A stretch of 43,726 nt of DNA from Salinicola peritrichatus (lineage in GTDB: Bacteria; Pseudomonadota; Gammaproteobacteria; Pseudomonadales; Halomonadaceae), in the NCBI RefSeq assembly GCF_003206715.1, contig NZ_PZJU01000011.1, positions 68,372 through 112,097 of the forward strand. Direction: 5' to 3'. Shown piece after piece: positions 25,000-34,526 of the stretch (position 1 is its first letter; every line of letters begins with the position of its first letter). The notes under the pieces are model-generated. The model was not told where the DNA came from and searched no databases. It saw nothing but the letters and a program-made list of their open reading frames with translations. The translations under genes were made by a program, and so were the position numbers.

Positions 25000-27060
25000 T
25001 CAGGTCACGCGCTGGCCGGGCTTGGCACCGCTATCCGGCGAGAGCAAATAGATTCCGTCGTCATCGCCGGCGGCCAGCACCATGCCTTCGGAGACGCCAA
25101 AGCGCATCTTGCGCGGCGCGAGATTGGCGACCATCACCGTCAGCCGGCCCTCGAGCGCTTCCGGCGCATAGGCCTTGCGAATGCCGGAGAATACCGTGCG
25201 TGTCTCGCCGCCGAGATCTAGTGTCAATTCGAGCAGCTTGTTGGAGCCTTCGACGTACTCGGCCTTGCTGATTTTGGCGACACGCAGATCGACCTTGATG
25301 AAGTCGTCGAAGGCGATCTCGTCGCCAATCGGTTCGTCGGCCAGCGGGTCGCTCGGGTTTGAGTCGGAGGAAGTCTTGCCGGTCAATTTCTTCTCCTCCT
25401 CGAGCACTTCCTTGGAAGCCTCGATCATGGCTTCGATCTTGTCGCTCTCGACTCGTGTCATCAGCGGCTTGAACTTGCCGATGGCATGGCCTTCCAGCAC
25501 GTGCTGGCGGCTCTCCCAGTCGAGGCTGTCGACCTGCAGGAAGATCCGTGCTTGTTCCGCCATCGCCGGTACCACCGGCTGCAGGTAGACCATCAGCGTG
25601 CGGAACAGGTTGATGCCAACCGAGCAGATATCGATCACTTCCTGTTCTCGGCCGCCTTCCTTGGCCAGCACCCAGGGGGCCTTGTCGGCGATGTAGGTGT
25701 TGGCCTCGTCGGCGAGTTCCATCACCTTGCGCATGGCGCGGCCGAACTCGCGCGCCTCGAAGTCGGCAGCGATTTCATCGCCGGCATAGATGAACTTGGC
25801 GACCAGCTCCGGCTCGGCGCAGGTCGCGGAGAGCTGGCCGCCGGCCAGCTTGTTGATGAAGCCGGCGCAGCGGCTGGCGATGTTGACCACCTTGCCGACC
25901 AGATCCGAATTCACCCTGGCGGCGAAATCCTCGAGATTGAGGTCGAGATCGTCGACCCGCGAGGTCAGCTTGGCGGCGAAGTAATAGCGCAGGTATTCCG
26001 GATTGAGATACTCGGCGTAAGTCTGCGCCTTGATGAAGGTGCCGCGGGATTTGGACATCTTCGCCCCGTTGACGGTGACGAAGCCGTGGCAGTTGACGCC
26101 GGTCGGTGTGCGCATGCCGGCGCCTTCCAGCATCGCCGGCCAGAACAGCGCGTGGAAGTAGACGATGTCCTTGCCGATGAAGTGATAGACCTCGGCTGTC
26201 GAGTCTTGCTTCCAGTAGCTGTCGAAATCGATGCCTTCGCGGTCGCACAGGTTCTGGAAGCTGGCCAGATAACCGATCGGCGCATCGAGCCAGACATAGA
26301 AGTACTTGCCCGGGGCATCGGGAATCTCGAAGCCGAAATAGGGCGCATCCCGAGAGATGTCCCACTCGTTGAGGCCGGCTTCGAACCACTCCTGCAGCTT
26401 GTTGGCGATCTGCGGCTGCACGCGGCCGGAGCGGGTCCACTGTTTCAGGAACGCCTCGAAATCCGGCAGCTTGAAGAAGTAGTGGATCGAGGTGCGCACT
26501 TCCGGCGTGGCGCCGCTGATCGCCGAGACGGGATTGATCAGTTCCGCCGGGGTGTAGGTGGCGCCGCACACTTCGCAATTGTCGCCGTACTGCCCCTCGC
26601 TGCCGCACTTCGGGCAGGTTCCTTTAATGAAACGGTCGGCGAGAAACAGCCCCTTGACCGGGTCAAACATCTGTTCGATGTCGCGGGTACTGATGTGACC
26701 GGCGTCGCGCAGGGCGAGGTAGATGCGCTCGCTGTGGATTCGGTTCTCTTCCGAATGGGTCGAATGGTAATTGTCGAAGGCGACGCCGAAACGGGCGAAG
26801 TCCGTCTGGTGCTCCTTGCTGACCTTGTCGATCAACTGCTCCGGCGTGATGCCTTCCTGTTCGGCGCGCAGCATGATCGCGGTGCCGTGGGCGTCGTCGG
26901 CACAGACGTAGTGGCACTCATGGCCGCGACTCTTCTGGAAACGCACCCAGATGTCGGTCTGGATGTATTCCAGCAGGTGGCCCAGGTGGATCGAGCCGTT
27001 GGCATAGGGCAGCGCGCTGGTGACGAGGATCTGGCGCGAAAGCGAGGCGTTGTTCGACAT
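25000..27060 (-). CDS. metG: methionyl-tRNA synthetase
   Basis: 686 residues, the long MetG form. HIGH-type HLGHL lies near residue 24, the zinc-finger cysteines are in [26 protein letters not shown] is the second ATP signature, and an EMAP/Trbp111-like tRNA-binding domain fills the last 110 residues ([13 protein letters not shown]). It charges tRNA-Met and works as a dimer through the C-terminal domain. The ATG at 27060 opens [22 protein letters not shown]; the upstream in-frame extension to 27186 is not conserved. It is divergent from a broken acetyltransferase gene, not from the mrp gene often found beside metG. Confidence 0.97.
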   Translation of the reverse strand: MSNNASLSRQILVTSALPYANGSIHLGHLLEYIQTDIWVRFQKSRGHECHYVCADDAHGTAIMLRAEQEGITPEQLIDKVSKEHQTDFARFGVAFDNYHSTHSEENRIHSERIYLALRDAGHISTRDIEQMFDPVKGLFLADRFIKGTCPKCGSEGQYGDNCEVCGATYTPAELINPVSAISGATPEVRTSIHYFFKLPDFEAFLKQWTRSGRVQPQIANKLQEWFEAGLNEWDISRDAPYFGFEIPDAPGKYFYVWLDAPIGYLASFQNLCDREGIDFDSYWKQDSTAEVYHFIGKDIVYFHALFWPAMLEGAGMRTPTGVNCHGFVTVNGAKMSKSRGTFIKAQTYAEYLNPEYLRYYFAAKLTSRVDDLDLNLEDFAARVNSDLVGKVVNIASRCAGFINKLAGGQLSATCAEPELVAKFIYAGDEIAADFEAREFGRAMRKVMELADEANTYIADKAPWVLAKEGGREQEVIDICSVGINLFRTLMVYLQPVVPAMAEQARIFLQVDSLDWESRQHVLEGHAIGKFKPLMTRVESDKIEAMIEASKEVLEEEKKLTGKTSSDSNPSDPLADEPIGDEIAFDDFIKVDLRVAKISKAEYVEGSNKLLELTLDLGGETRTVFSGIRKAYAPEALEGRLTVMVANLAPRKMRFGVSEGMVLAAGDDDGIYLLSPDSGAKPGQRVT

Positions 27061-27238
27061 GGCGACTGGAAGATTCCCGTAACGAACCCCGAGGCGGCGC
27101 AGTAGCAAAGCCCCTCGGGTGGATAGGTGAAAACTTGGCCGGTGATTGTAGCATGGCTTGTATCGGTACCGTGTGGTGATGCCCATCGCTCGGTGTGGCG
27201 AAGAGCCTTGGTGGACGAGGCGGACAAGGGAATCGGAA

Positions 27239-27692
27239 ATGCCCTCGAGAGAGACTCCGGAGTTACATCTGGTCGGTAGGCTCAGCCCTGAGTAGGCTCG
27301 GGCGCGTGAACTCAGGTATGCGCTGTTTTTCGCCGAACATGGCCTAGCGTCGACGATTCTGGATGACGGCTTGGAAGAGAGTGCCTGGCACCTGGTGGCG
27401 ATGCGCGATGACGAAGTGTTGGGTTATGGTCGTCTGAATGCTTTTGACTCACGGCTATATGGTATCTCGCAGATGGTGGTGGCGTCCGCGTTTCAAGGGC
27501 AAGGCGTGGGGCGCCAGATCCTGAGAAAATTGATAGCGATTGCCAGAGACCATGGCGCCTCGAAAGTGCAACTCAGCGCTAGAACGCATGCGATTCCTTT
27601 CTACCGCCAGGAAGGCTTTGAGACGCGGGGGGGAGCCTTATCCATCCGCCAAAACCGCCGTGGCGCATGTACTGATGGAGAAGCTCATTTGA
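27239..27692 (+). pseudogene. GNAT-family N-acetyltransferase, broken
   Basis: Reading from the ATG at 27239 (AGGGAA before it) gives the start of a GNAT protein interrupted at codon 19 by TAG (27293-27295), where CAG would restore [20 protein letters not shown]. The frame then runs through acetyl-CoA-site residues VVASAFQGQGVGRQIL. A run of seven Gs at 27627-27633 shifts it; with six Gs the protein would end EPYPSAKTAVAHVLMEKLI at the TGA at 27690. The intact version would be about 150 residues. One nonsense and one homopolymer frameshift make this a pseudogene unless the sequence is in error. Its substrate is unknown. Confidence 0.75.
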
Positions 27693-27714
27693 ACCGTTAC
27701 ATGCCGGCATGGGG

Positions 27715-28611
27715 TCACGTCGATTGGGCCTCGGGCTGAAAAAGCGGTATCTCCTTGCCGAGAATATAGCGTTTGCGCAGCTGCGCGGAGAGCCCATCGA
27801 TCAGCATCACCACGATGACCAGCAGCAGCGTGATGAACATCACCACGTCCCAGTTCCACAGACGCATGTTTTCGGCGTAGACCAGACCGATGCCTCCGGC
27901 ACCGACGAAGCCAAGCACGGCGGCGGAGCGCGTGTTGGATTCCAGTTGGTAGAGGCTCAGTGCCAGGAAAGTCGGGAAGGATTGCGTGAACACACCGAGG
28001 CGGTATTTCTGCAGGCTGTTGGCCCCCACTGCCGTCAGACCACGGGTCGGCGCCTTCTCCACGGCTTCGTGCCCCTCGGCATAGAGCTTGCCGAGCAGTC
28101 CAGTGTCCTGAACTAGAATGGCCAGCGCACCCGCCAGCGGGCCCAGGCCGACGGCACTGACGAACACCAGCCCCCAGATGGCCATGTCCACACCGCGCAG
28201 GACGTCGAAAACGCGCCTGACCAGAAAGCCGACGGGACGCAGCAATGGATGCGCCATGACGTTGCGCGCCGCGAAGAACGAGCAAGGCAGCGCGACCACT
28301 GTCGCCGTCAAGGTGCCGGTGAAGACGATCGCCACCGTGATGAAAATCTGCTCGAGATAGTAACCGAACGGCCAATTCTGGAAATCCCTCCAGATGAACA
28401 TGTGTAGGAAGTACTGAACCAATTTGCCGAGCCCGGTCAGGGTCTGCTCGAGACTGATGCCGTACTGGACGAAAAAGAGAACGTAGAAGGCGAACACGGC
28501 GGCGACCAGCAGGGCCAGCCGAAGGAGGTAGCGCCGTTGGACACGGAACAGCGTAGCGTGCTCGCGCTTGATGACATCGGGATCGCTCCGTTCCAACAGG
28601 TCGATGGTCAT
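27715..28611 (-). CDS. phnE: phosphonate ABC transporter permease (second PhnE)
   Basis: 298 residues of the PhnE type with about six membrane spans. The cytoplasmic EAA-like loop for ATPase contact lies in LYAEGHEAVEKAPTRGLTAVGANSLQ, and GFVGAGGIG matches the conserved glycine-rich segment near the C-terminus. The ATG at 28611 overlaps the stop of the preceding permease gene (ATGA); the open frame extends further upstream but only in the wrong frame of that gene. It would form the channel for phosphonate or phosphite with PhnC and PhnD. Because the partner permease gene is broken, a homodimer of this protein would be needed for a working importer. Confidence 0.88.
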   Translation of the reverse strand: MTIDLLERSDPDVIKREHATLFRVQRRYLLRLALLVAAVFAFYVLFFVQYGISLEQTLTGLGKLVQYFLHMFIWRDFQNWPFGYYLEQIFITVAIVFTGTLTATVVALPCSFFAARNVMAHPLLRPVGFLVRRVFDVLRGVDMAIWGLVFVSAVGLGPLAGALAILVQDTGLLGKLYAEGHEAVEKAPTRGLTAVGANSLQKYRLGVFTQSFPTFLALSLYQLESNTRSAAVLGFVGAGGIGLVYAENMRLWNWDVVMFITLLLVIVVMLIDGLSAQLRKRYILGKEIPLFQPEAQST

Positions 28612-29486
28612 GATCGAGGCTCCAGAATCTGGCGGCGGACGCGGCTCGAGACGCTGTCCAGCAGCGAGACCACCACGATGATCAACAGCAGCGTGATGCT
28701 GATCTGGTCGTAGCGGCTGAGCTGAATGTTGGTTATCAACTCCTGGCCGATGCCGCCGGCCCCCACCAGCCCGAGAATGGTGGACTGGCGGAAGTTGATC
28801 TCCAGGCGCATGAAAACGTAGGAGAGAATGATCGGCTTGACCTGTGGCCACAGCCCGAAACGCACGGATTGAACCGGTCCCGCACCGCAGGCCACCAGGC
28901 CGCGAACCGGTTTGGGAGAAGCGGTCGAGATCGCCTCGTAGAACAGCTTGGTCAGACTGCCTACGGTATGCAGCGCCAGTGCCAGGAAGCCGGGAATGGC
29001 GCCAACGCCAAACGCCATGACGAACATGACGGCCCAGGCGAGTTCGGGCATGGTACGCAGAAAGGCGGCACCAGTACGAATGACCTGGCGAAGCCAGAGC
29101 GGGCTACGTGTGTTATTGGCGGCGAGAAAGGCCAGCACGATGGCAATCAGAGCTGAGAGGATCGTCGATGCCACGGCGAGATTCAGTGTCTCCCAGATCA
29201 ATGGGAGCTGTATATCGAGCCGATACCCTCAGTAGGCCAACGAGCCTTCGGTATGCACATTGGCGAACAGGTCGGTCAGATGCAGTATCGGCAGGGTCTT
29301 GAGGATGTAATCGAAAAAATGGGGAATCGCATTCCAGAGCGTGGCGAGGTCGAACTCGGAGAAGTGCGTGGAACCGAGATAGAGCGCCAGTAGCGTCAGG
29401 GACCAGAGTGTGGATTCGCGCAGTTGAATGCGGCGCATCTGCCGCTAGTAGATATCGAACTCGGAATTGGGAGGCTGAGTCTTCAT
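28608..29486 (-). pseudogene. phnE: phosphonate permease (first PhnE) with two in-frame stops
   Basis: From the ATG at 29486 (MKTQPPNSEFDIY) the frame meets TAG at 29447-29445 (codon 14) and TGA at 29231-29229 (codon 86), yet stays open otherwise for 292 residues with normal PhnE features, including GLVGAGGIGQELI near the end. TGG in place of TGA would give AYWGYRL, and CAG or TGG could replace TAG. Both lesions are single transitions. Reinitiation could yield at most a C-terminal 198-residue piece. The E. coli K-12 phnE gene is also known as a cryptic gene, so loss at this locus has precedent. Confidence 0.85.
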
Positions 29487-29554
29487 GATTGATCCTGGCC
29501 GCTGAACCCAATTGGCGATTCGGGCGCATTGGCGAGCGTACCGCCGCAAATGCA

Positions 29555-29585
29555 TTAGGGACACGAGCCTTGCCCGTGTCCCTAA
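29555..29585. terminator. hairpin between phnD and the first phnE
   Basis: Perfect 11-base arms TTAGGGACACG and CGTGTCCCTAA with a 9-base loop lie 37 bases after the phnD stop. Such structures after a binding-protein gene commonly raise its expression over the permeases by protecting the mRNA or by partial termination. No T-run follows. Confidence 0.5.
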
Positions 29586-29621
29586 GCATGGCGAGGAAAG
29601 GCGCCATCGGTGCATGTGCCT

Positions 29622-30551
29622 TTAACGACGCGAGGTCAGTTCGCGCTTCATGTCGATGATGTCCCGATACTCATCGATCGAGGTGGACTCGATGTGATAC
29701 TTGCCGCCAGTGGCTTTGGCAAAGCAGTCGTGATCGTTTTTGTCGAGATCGTGGACCGTGGCGACCAGGCGATTCTTGAAGTCTTCAGGCAGATCGTGAC
29801 GCACGAGGAGCGGGCCGTTGGGGATCAGGTTCGACTGCCAGATGATACGGACGTTATCCATCAGGTCCGGATGGTCGAGTTCCTTGAGCCGGCGGAAAGC
29901 ACCCGCCGAGTAGCCATCTTCACGGTTGCCGACCATGGAGGCCCAGGTCACCGCGCCGTCGAACTGGTCGTTGAGAACGCCAAGAATGTCCTGCTCGTGG
30001 CCTCCGGAGAAAGTCACGTCGGAGAAGAAGTGATCGTACCGATCATCCATGTTGCCGCCGAACTGCTGCTGGAAGGCGTGGTCGGGGATCAGGTAACCGG
30101 AGGTCGAATTGGGGTCGGCGAAACCGAACGTCTTGCCCTTGAGATCCTCGAGTTTCTGGTAGGGACTGTCCGCCTTGACCACAACGACCGAGTAGTAACC
30201 TTTGGCATTGTCGCTGTCGTTGGCCGTGACACCGACCAGATCGACCGCATCGGGGTTTTCGATGTAGACCGAAGCATAGGAAGAAGGCGACATATTGAGC
30301 ACGAGATCGACCTTGTCGCTCAGCAGGCCCTGGATGACGCCGGCGTAGTCGGAGGAGTTACGCAGCTGGGTGTCGACCCCCAGTTTGTCGTCGAGAAAGG
30401 TTTTGACGCACTGGTTGTCGCCGATCTGTTGTGTCGCGGTCTGCCCGCCGAGAATACCGAGATTCAATTCCTGTGGGGCGTCGGCCGCGTGAACGGTAGC
30501 GGAAAGCAGTACACTGGCCAGCAAGGAAGCTGCCTGCAGCGTTTTCTTCAT
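29622..30551 (-). CDS. phnD: phosphonate ABC transporter substrate-binding protein
   Basis: 309 residues. A signal peptide of about 22 residues (ending ATVHA) leads to a PhnD-type periplasmic binding protein, with ELNLGILGGQTATQQ, PSSYASVYIENPDAV and FGFADPNSTSGYLIP as family landmarks. It would capture phosphonate or phosphite and hand it to the permease. It is second in the operon, 28 bases after phnC. No carbon-phosphorus lyase or phosphonatase gene is in the window, so the imported compound and its breakdown route cannot be told. Confidence 0.9.
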   Translation of the reverse strand: MKKTLQAASLLASVLLSATVHAADAPQELNLGILGGQTATQQIGDNQCVKTFLDDKLGVDTQLRNSSDYAGVIQGLLSDKVDLVLNMSPSSYASVYIENPDAVDLVGVTANDSDNAKGYYSVVVVKADSPYQKLEDLKGKTFGFADPNSTSGYLIPDHAFQQQFGGNMDDRYDHFFSDVTFSGGHEQDILGVLNDQFDGAVTWASMVGNREDGYSAGAFRRLKELDHPDLMDNVRIIWQSNLIPNGPLLVRHDLPEDFKNRLVATVHDLDKNDHDCFAKATGGKYHIESTSIDEYRDIIDMKRELTSRR

Positions 30552-30579
30552 CGTTGATCACCTAATCGAGGTATTGGAA

Positions 30580-31437
30580 TTAATGAAGCGTTTCCATTTC
30601 ATCGCCGTAGAGTCGGCGTAACAGGGACTCATCCAGTCGATCGGGAGGGCCGTCGAATAGGATTTCACCCTGGGCGATGCCGATCGCTCTCGTGCAGTAC
30701 TGGCGCACGAGTTCGATCGAGTGCAGATTGATCATGACGGTGATGCCGTTTTCACTGATCTGGCGTAACACCTCCATGATTCGCTGCGTATTCTTTGGAT
30801 CCAGCGAGGCAACGGGTTCATCTGCCAGCAATAGTTGCGGGTTCTGCATCAACGCGCGACAGATCGCCACGCGTTGCATCTGGCCGCCGGAAAGGTTCTC
30901 CGCGCGCTGCAGAGCTTGAGGTAGCAGCCCCAACCACTGCAGTAGCGTAATGGCTCGGGTACGATCCTCGTCGGAGAAGATCTTGAAAAAGAACTTGACC
31001 GTGGATGTGTGGTTCAACCGGCCCAATAGAACATTGGTGAGCACATCCAGGCGGGGAACGAGACAGAAGTCCTGAAAAATCATGCCGTATTCACTGCGCC
31101 ACTGACGCCATTGGCGGGCATTGGAACACAGGATGTCCCGACCGTTACCTTCGTGACCATGGCTTTTGTAACCATGATAGAGAATCTGTCCGCCAGTCGC
31201 CGGTGTGCTGCCATTCATGACGTGCAACAAGGTCGACTTTCCTGCTCCGGAGCGTCCGATAACGGCTACCATTTCACCTCTGGAAAGAGATAAATCAATT
31301 GATTTCAATACATTATTAGACGCGTAAGCTTTCTCGAGTCCACTCACGGACAAGATTTTGTCTTGAGCGACGGTTGGCATTTCCGGAATGGACTCAGTTA
31401 CCGGATGGGGCTCGAAGTTCAGTAGTGGAGATGCCAT
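30580..31437 (-). CDS. phnC: phosphonate ABC transporter ATPase
   Basis: 285 residues with Walker [10 protein letters not shown], signature LSGGQMQR and Walker [14 protein letters not shown], followed by an H-loop in INLHSIELV. It energises phosphonate uptake. The ATG at 31437 is used here, but [12 protein letters not shown] at 31380 starts closer to the conserved domain and remains possible. A PhoB-type promoter lies 70-90 bases upstream. First gene of phnC-phnD-phnE1(broken)-phnE2. Confidence 0.9.
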   Translation of the reverse strand: MASPLLNFEPHPVTESIPEMPTVAQDKILSVSGLEKAYASNNVLKSIDLSLSRGEMVAVIGRSGAGKSTLLHVMNGSTPATGGQILYHGYKSHGHEGNGRDILCSNARQWRQWRSEYGMIFQDFCLVPRLDVLTNVLLGRLNHTSTVKFFFKIFSDEDRTRAITLLQWLGLLPQALQRAENLSGGQMQRVAICRALMQNPQLLLADEPVASLDPKNTQRIMEVLRQISENGITVMINLHSIELVRQYCTRAIGIAQGEILFDGPPDRLDESLLRRLYGDEMETLH

Positions 31438-31490
31438 GGTCGCGTCATGTCGGCTGAGGTGAAAAGAGATAGGTAATGATTCGTCGAGTA

Positions 31491-31524
31491 ATTAAAAGCG
31501 CTAAAAATGACAAGCCAATGACGA
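31491..31524 (-). promoter_or_regulatory. PhoB box and -10 for the phn operon
   Basis: On the minus strand TCGTCAT (31524-31518), the spacer TGGC and TTGTCAT (31513-31507) form the 7-4-7 direct repeat of a Pho box. Ten bases further comes TTTAAT (31496-31491), a good -10 at the spacing typical of PhoB-activated promoters. This ties the operon to phosphate starvation. Confidence 0.7.
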
Positions 31525-31822
31525 AACCATGATGGATTGCCACTCACACTTTCGGCGCCTGTAATAGCCCTACTCCCATTGTCATGTTGTTCTCCGCTAT
31601 GGTTGGGAGGCATGGTACTGGCCGATATCTATCGATAGCGGCCGATTCGGTGCCAGCGAGAATTCGGTCTGTCGCCAGCACAGGTTGTGGCTGGCGAGTG
31701 ACGCGACCCTTGGCATATGACTCTCCTGATACCGGCATGTCGGCATGTCCGCACGAACGTATTGACTTTAGTTTGAGTTAAATCATCTTGTGGTTTGTTT
31801 TTCGCTACGGCAGCCTTGAAAA

Positions 31823-31841
31823 AGAGATACTCAGTATCTCT
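31823..31841. repeat. perfect palindrome before the glycosyltransferase
   Basis: AGAGATACT and its exact complement flank a single C, about 100 bases before the glycosyltransferase start. It could be an operator or short hairpin. The rest of 31438-31939 is AT-rich and holds the phn promoter but no recognisable gene. Confidence 0.4.
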
Positions 31842-31939
31842 ATAGTCATAAAAGGCTCGATATTTTGCATGGGGCTATTTTGGTTAAGTATCGAATAGAG
31901 TTGATCGCATGTTGTTATTCTTGATGGGGAGAAGATAAT

Positions 31940-32989
31940 ATGACAAAACCCTTGTTCAAGATATGCGCGGTGGCCAAGGATGAAGGGCCTTACTTGGCTG
32001 AATGGGTCTTTCATCATCTGCATTTTGGATTTGACCGAATTCACGTCTATCTCAATCGTACTTCTGATGCATCAGCCGCAGTGCTGGATCGTATTGCACG
32101 AAATCATTTTCAAGTAACATATGAATATATTGACTGAATCGATCTGTGTGATCCGGGAGTCGGGCGTAAAATACAGACCATCGCCTATGCCAAGGGGTTG
32201 GAAGCGTCCCGTCAGGAGGGCATTGATTGGTTGATGTTTCTCGACATTGATGAATTCTGGGTACCAGAAGACTTTACGGCCCACGTCGGCCAATTGGTAT
32301 CTATGGTGAGTGATGGAGAGCGACGCCCCATCTGTCATTTATGGCATTGTGAGCTGGGTCAAGGCGAGGCATTTTCTTTTCTGAATATCAGTACGGGTTA
32401 TGTATTATCCTCTCACCTCAAGACGCTTTTTCCAATCCAGGATACGGAAATAAAGCACGTCAGAATTCATCATCCCATCTTTGGCCGCAATGTGATTCCC
32501 TACGATACGGATGGCTGGCCCGTGATCTTCAGCAAAGACCATCCCGAGTTGGCCTGCCAGTCGGTCATAAAACCCAAAAGGGCCTACGTCGTTCACCGAA
32601 TGTATCGTTCTGAAGATGAGTATCTAGCGCTTCTGCTGCGGGGACGGCCGTCTCAAAAACAACAGTTGAAAACCAACCGTCCTGGTCACCTATCGCATGA
32701 AAACGTATCCGCCCGTTATGGCTTTTCATGGCCCAAGCAATCTTTCGGCGCTTACGATAAAACGAAACGTCAGTTTATAGAGGCGCTCGATATCGAAGAG
32801 CTGGTCGAACAAGATAAATTTGCAATTCTACACCGCGCGAGTCAAGCCGTCGGACTGCTGAAGCAGATGCTGGGTAACGCGGATCGCGATGAGGCGATAA
32901 GGTTGTTGAAAGGAACTCGCTATCGGTCCTTGGCCAATGATGTATTGCCGACTTCGCCGCCTGTTCACGAGGCTGAGGTGAATGACTAG
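31940..32989 (+). pseudogene. family 2/92-like glycosyltransferase with one in-frame TGA
   Basis: An ATG preceded by GGGGAG opens KICAVAKDEGPYLAEWVFHH, the start of DUF23/GT92-like or GT2-like transferases. TGA at 32135-32137 (codon 66) interrupts the otherwise continuous 349-residue frame; TGG would give EYIDWIDLCD, and after it come GLEASRQEGIDWLMFLDIDEFW with the metal-binding DxD. Such enzymes add sugars to surface polysaccharide. The second half could start at TTG 32198 but would lack the nucleotide-binding strand. GC content is plainly lower than in the flanks, suggesting transfer. Single nonsense mutation, so probably recent inactivation; readthrough cannot be excluded. Confidence 0.75.
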
Positions 32990-33318
32990 GTAGGCGTTTC
33001 GAAACCCATCGCTGGTTCGACCACTAAGTGCCTGCTCTAAGTTTCCGTATATCACATCTCCTTTATCCCGAAAAAAGGCTGCACGATTTGTGTGGGTAAG
33101 GCCTCGCCGCAGTGATGAGGCGGTCGTGCCGTCGGGGAAGCGCCAACCATCGAACATGGGTTTGCGGTCCCAGGAACGATACGTTTCATCGGCTACGAAA
33201 CGTAGTCGACAAGCGGGTCTCGGAACTGGAGCCCCATGGGAAGCGACAAGCGTCTGTCGCGACAAGCTTTCCATTTCTCCGTACCATTGGTGGGTTACTC
33301 ATCGTCTCCGAGGCCATC
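32990..33318. other. unassigned stretch before the polB fragment
   Basis: 329 bases between the glycosyltransferase stop and the polB fragment. Open frames exist on both strands but none resembles a known family, and codon quality is poor. It may hold what was once upstream of polB. GAGG lies just before the fragment's ATG. Confidence 0.4.
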
Positions 33319-33405
33319 ATGAAGCTCGAGGGCTTCGTTCTCACCCGCCATTGGCGGGACTCGCCGGCCGGCACGCAGGTGTCGTTCTGGCTGGCGACCG
33401 ATAAT
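33319..33405 (+). pseudogene. 5' fragment of a second polB
   Basis: From ATG 33319 the translation MKLEGFVLTRHWRDSPAGTQ... matches, codon for codon over about 29 residues, the beginning of the complete DNA polymerase II gene at 41155 (EQQGFILTRHWQDTPAGTD...). DNA identity counted by eye is about 80 percent. The match ends near 33405, nine bases before the stop of the ABC ATPase gene on the other strand. It is a scar marking the left edge of the sugar cassette. Confidence 0.85.
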
Positions 33406-33413
33406 GGTCCGCA

Positions 33414-34526
33414 TTATAGCAATGTTAGGCGTTTGCCGTTGCCATCGAAGCAATGGCAATGTGCCAGATCGATACCGACGTTGATGATCTCGTCGGCACG
33501 GTGCAGTGCGATGCCGGAGCGCTCGACGGTCAACAGAGTGTCCCCACCGGTTCGGATGTGCAGTAATGTGCTGTTGCCGAGGTTTTCGATCACCTCGATT
33601 CGCCCGCCGAGGGTGATATCGGTTGCTATGCTTTCCGAGCGATCGGGAAGAGTGATCTCGTGTGGCCGGACTCCCAGGATGATCCGCTGTTCGGTGTCGC
33701 GGGGAATGGATAGGCGAGGTGCCTTGAGTCGGGTCCCGTTTGGCAGCTCCACGATTGCCGTGGCGTCATCTGAACGGGTGATGAGTGCTGGCAGGAAATT
33801 CATCCTCGGGCTACCGATGAAACCGGCGACGAATTTCGTCAGCGGCGCGGTGTAAAGCTCGAGCGGCGTGCCAACCTGTTCGATGCGTCCTTGATTCAGT
33901 ACCACGATACGGTCGGCCAGCGTCATCGCTTCGGTCTGATCGTGGGTAACATAGATCATGGTGGCATTCATCTCCTTGTGCAGACGGGCGATCTCAAGTC
34001 GCATCTGGACACGCAGGGCGGCATCCAGATTGGATAGCGGTTCGTCGAACAGGAAGACGGTGGGATCTCTGACGATGGCGCGGCCGATGGCGACGCGTTG
34101 ACGCTGTCCGCCGGAGAGCTGTCGTGGCCTGCGTGTCAGTAGTTCCTCCAATTGCAGCATCCTGGCGGCTTCGGCCACCTTGTTCTTGATGACGGCCTTG
34201 TCAGTCTTGGCCTGCTTGAGGCCGAAGCCCATGTTGTCCTCGACGCTCAGATGGGGATAGAGGGCATAGGACTGAAAGACCATGGATATGCCTCGTTTGG
34301 CGGGGGGAAGGTTCTTGACCGAACGCCCTTCGATTCGGAGGTCCCCGTCGCTGATCTCTTCCAGACCGGCAATCATGCGCAACAGAGTGGATTTGCCGCA
34401 GCCGGATGGCCCCACGAATACGACGAATTCACCGCGCCCGACGTTCAGATCGACGCCTCGTATCACTTCGCTGGTACCGTATTTCTTGCGGATGCCCAAT
34501 AGTTCGACTTGGTTTGAGTGTGACAT
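33414..34526 (-). CDS. sugar ABC transporter ATPase (UgpC/MalK type)
   Basis: 370 residues. The nucleotide-binding domain has Walker A GPSGCGKST, signature LSGGQRQR, Walker B VFLFDEPLSNLD and the H-loop in YVTHDQTEAMTLAD, and is followed by the C-terminal TOBE/MalK-like domain with LGVRPHEI. It powers the binding-protein-dependent importer encoded by the divergent operon (38.1-41.1 kb). ATG 34526 overlaps the last base of the ROK kinase stop codon. The 3' end runs to within nine bases of the polB fragment, so the cassette boundary lies exactly at this gene's stop. Confidence 0.92.
   Translation of the reverse strand: MSHSNQVELLGIRKKYGTSEVIRGVDLNVGRGEFVVFVGPSGCGKSTLLRMIAGLEEISDGDLRIEGRSVKNLPPAKRGISMVFQSYALYPHLSVEDNMGFGLKQAKTDKAVIKNKVAEAARMLQLEELLTRRPRQLSGGQRQRVAIGRAIVRDPTVFLFDEPLSNLDAALRVQMRLEIARLHKEMNATMIYVTHDQTEAMTLADRIVVLNQGRIEQVGTPLELYTAPLTKFVAGFIGSPRMNFLPALITRSDDATAIVELPNGTRLKAPRLSIPRDTEQRIILGVRPHEITLPDRSESIATDITLGGRIEVIENLGNSTLLHIRTGGDTLLTVERSGIALHRADEIINVGIDLAHCHCFDGNGKRLTLL

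Noticed and set aside
25486-27105. Long plus-strand open frame opposite metG
   Set aside because: It mirrors the metG codons, as expected in GC-rich genes; the sense strand shows clear synthetase motifs.
32135-32137. TGA in the glycosyltransferase as selenocysteine or recoded tryptophan
   Set aside because: No SECIS-like hairpin was evident after it, TGA is used as a normal stop throughout the window, and TAG stops occur in neighbouring broken genes too; decay is simpler.
32828-33274. Minus-strand open frame of about 148 codons
   Set aside because: It overlaps the end of the glycosyltransferase, matches no family I know and shows no ribosome site; insufficient to call a gene or a transposase remnant.
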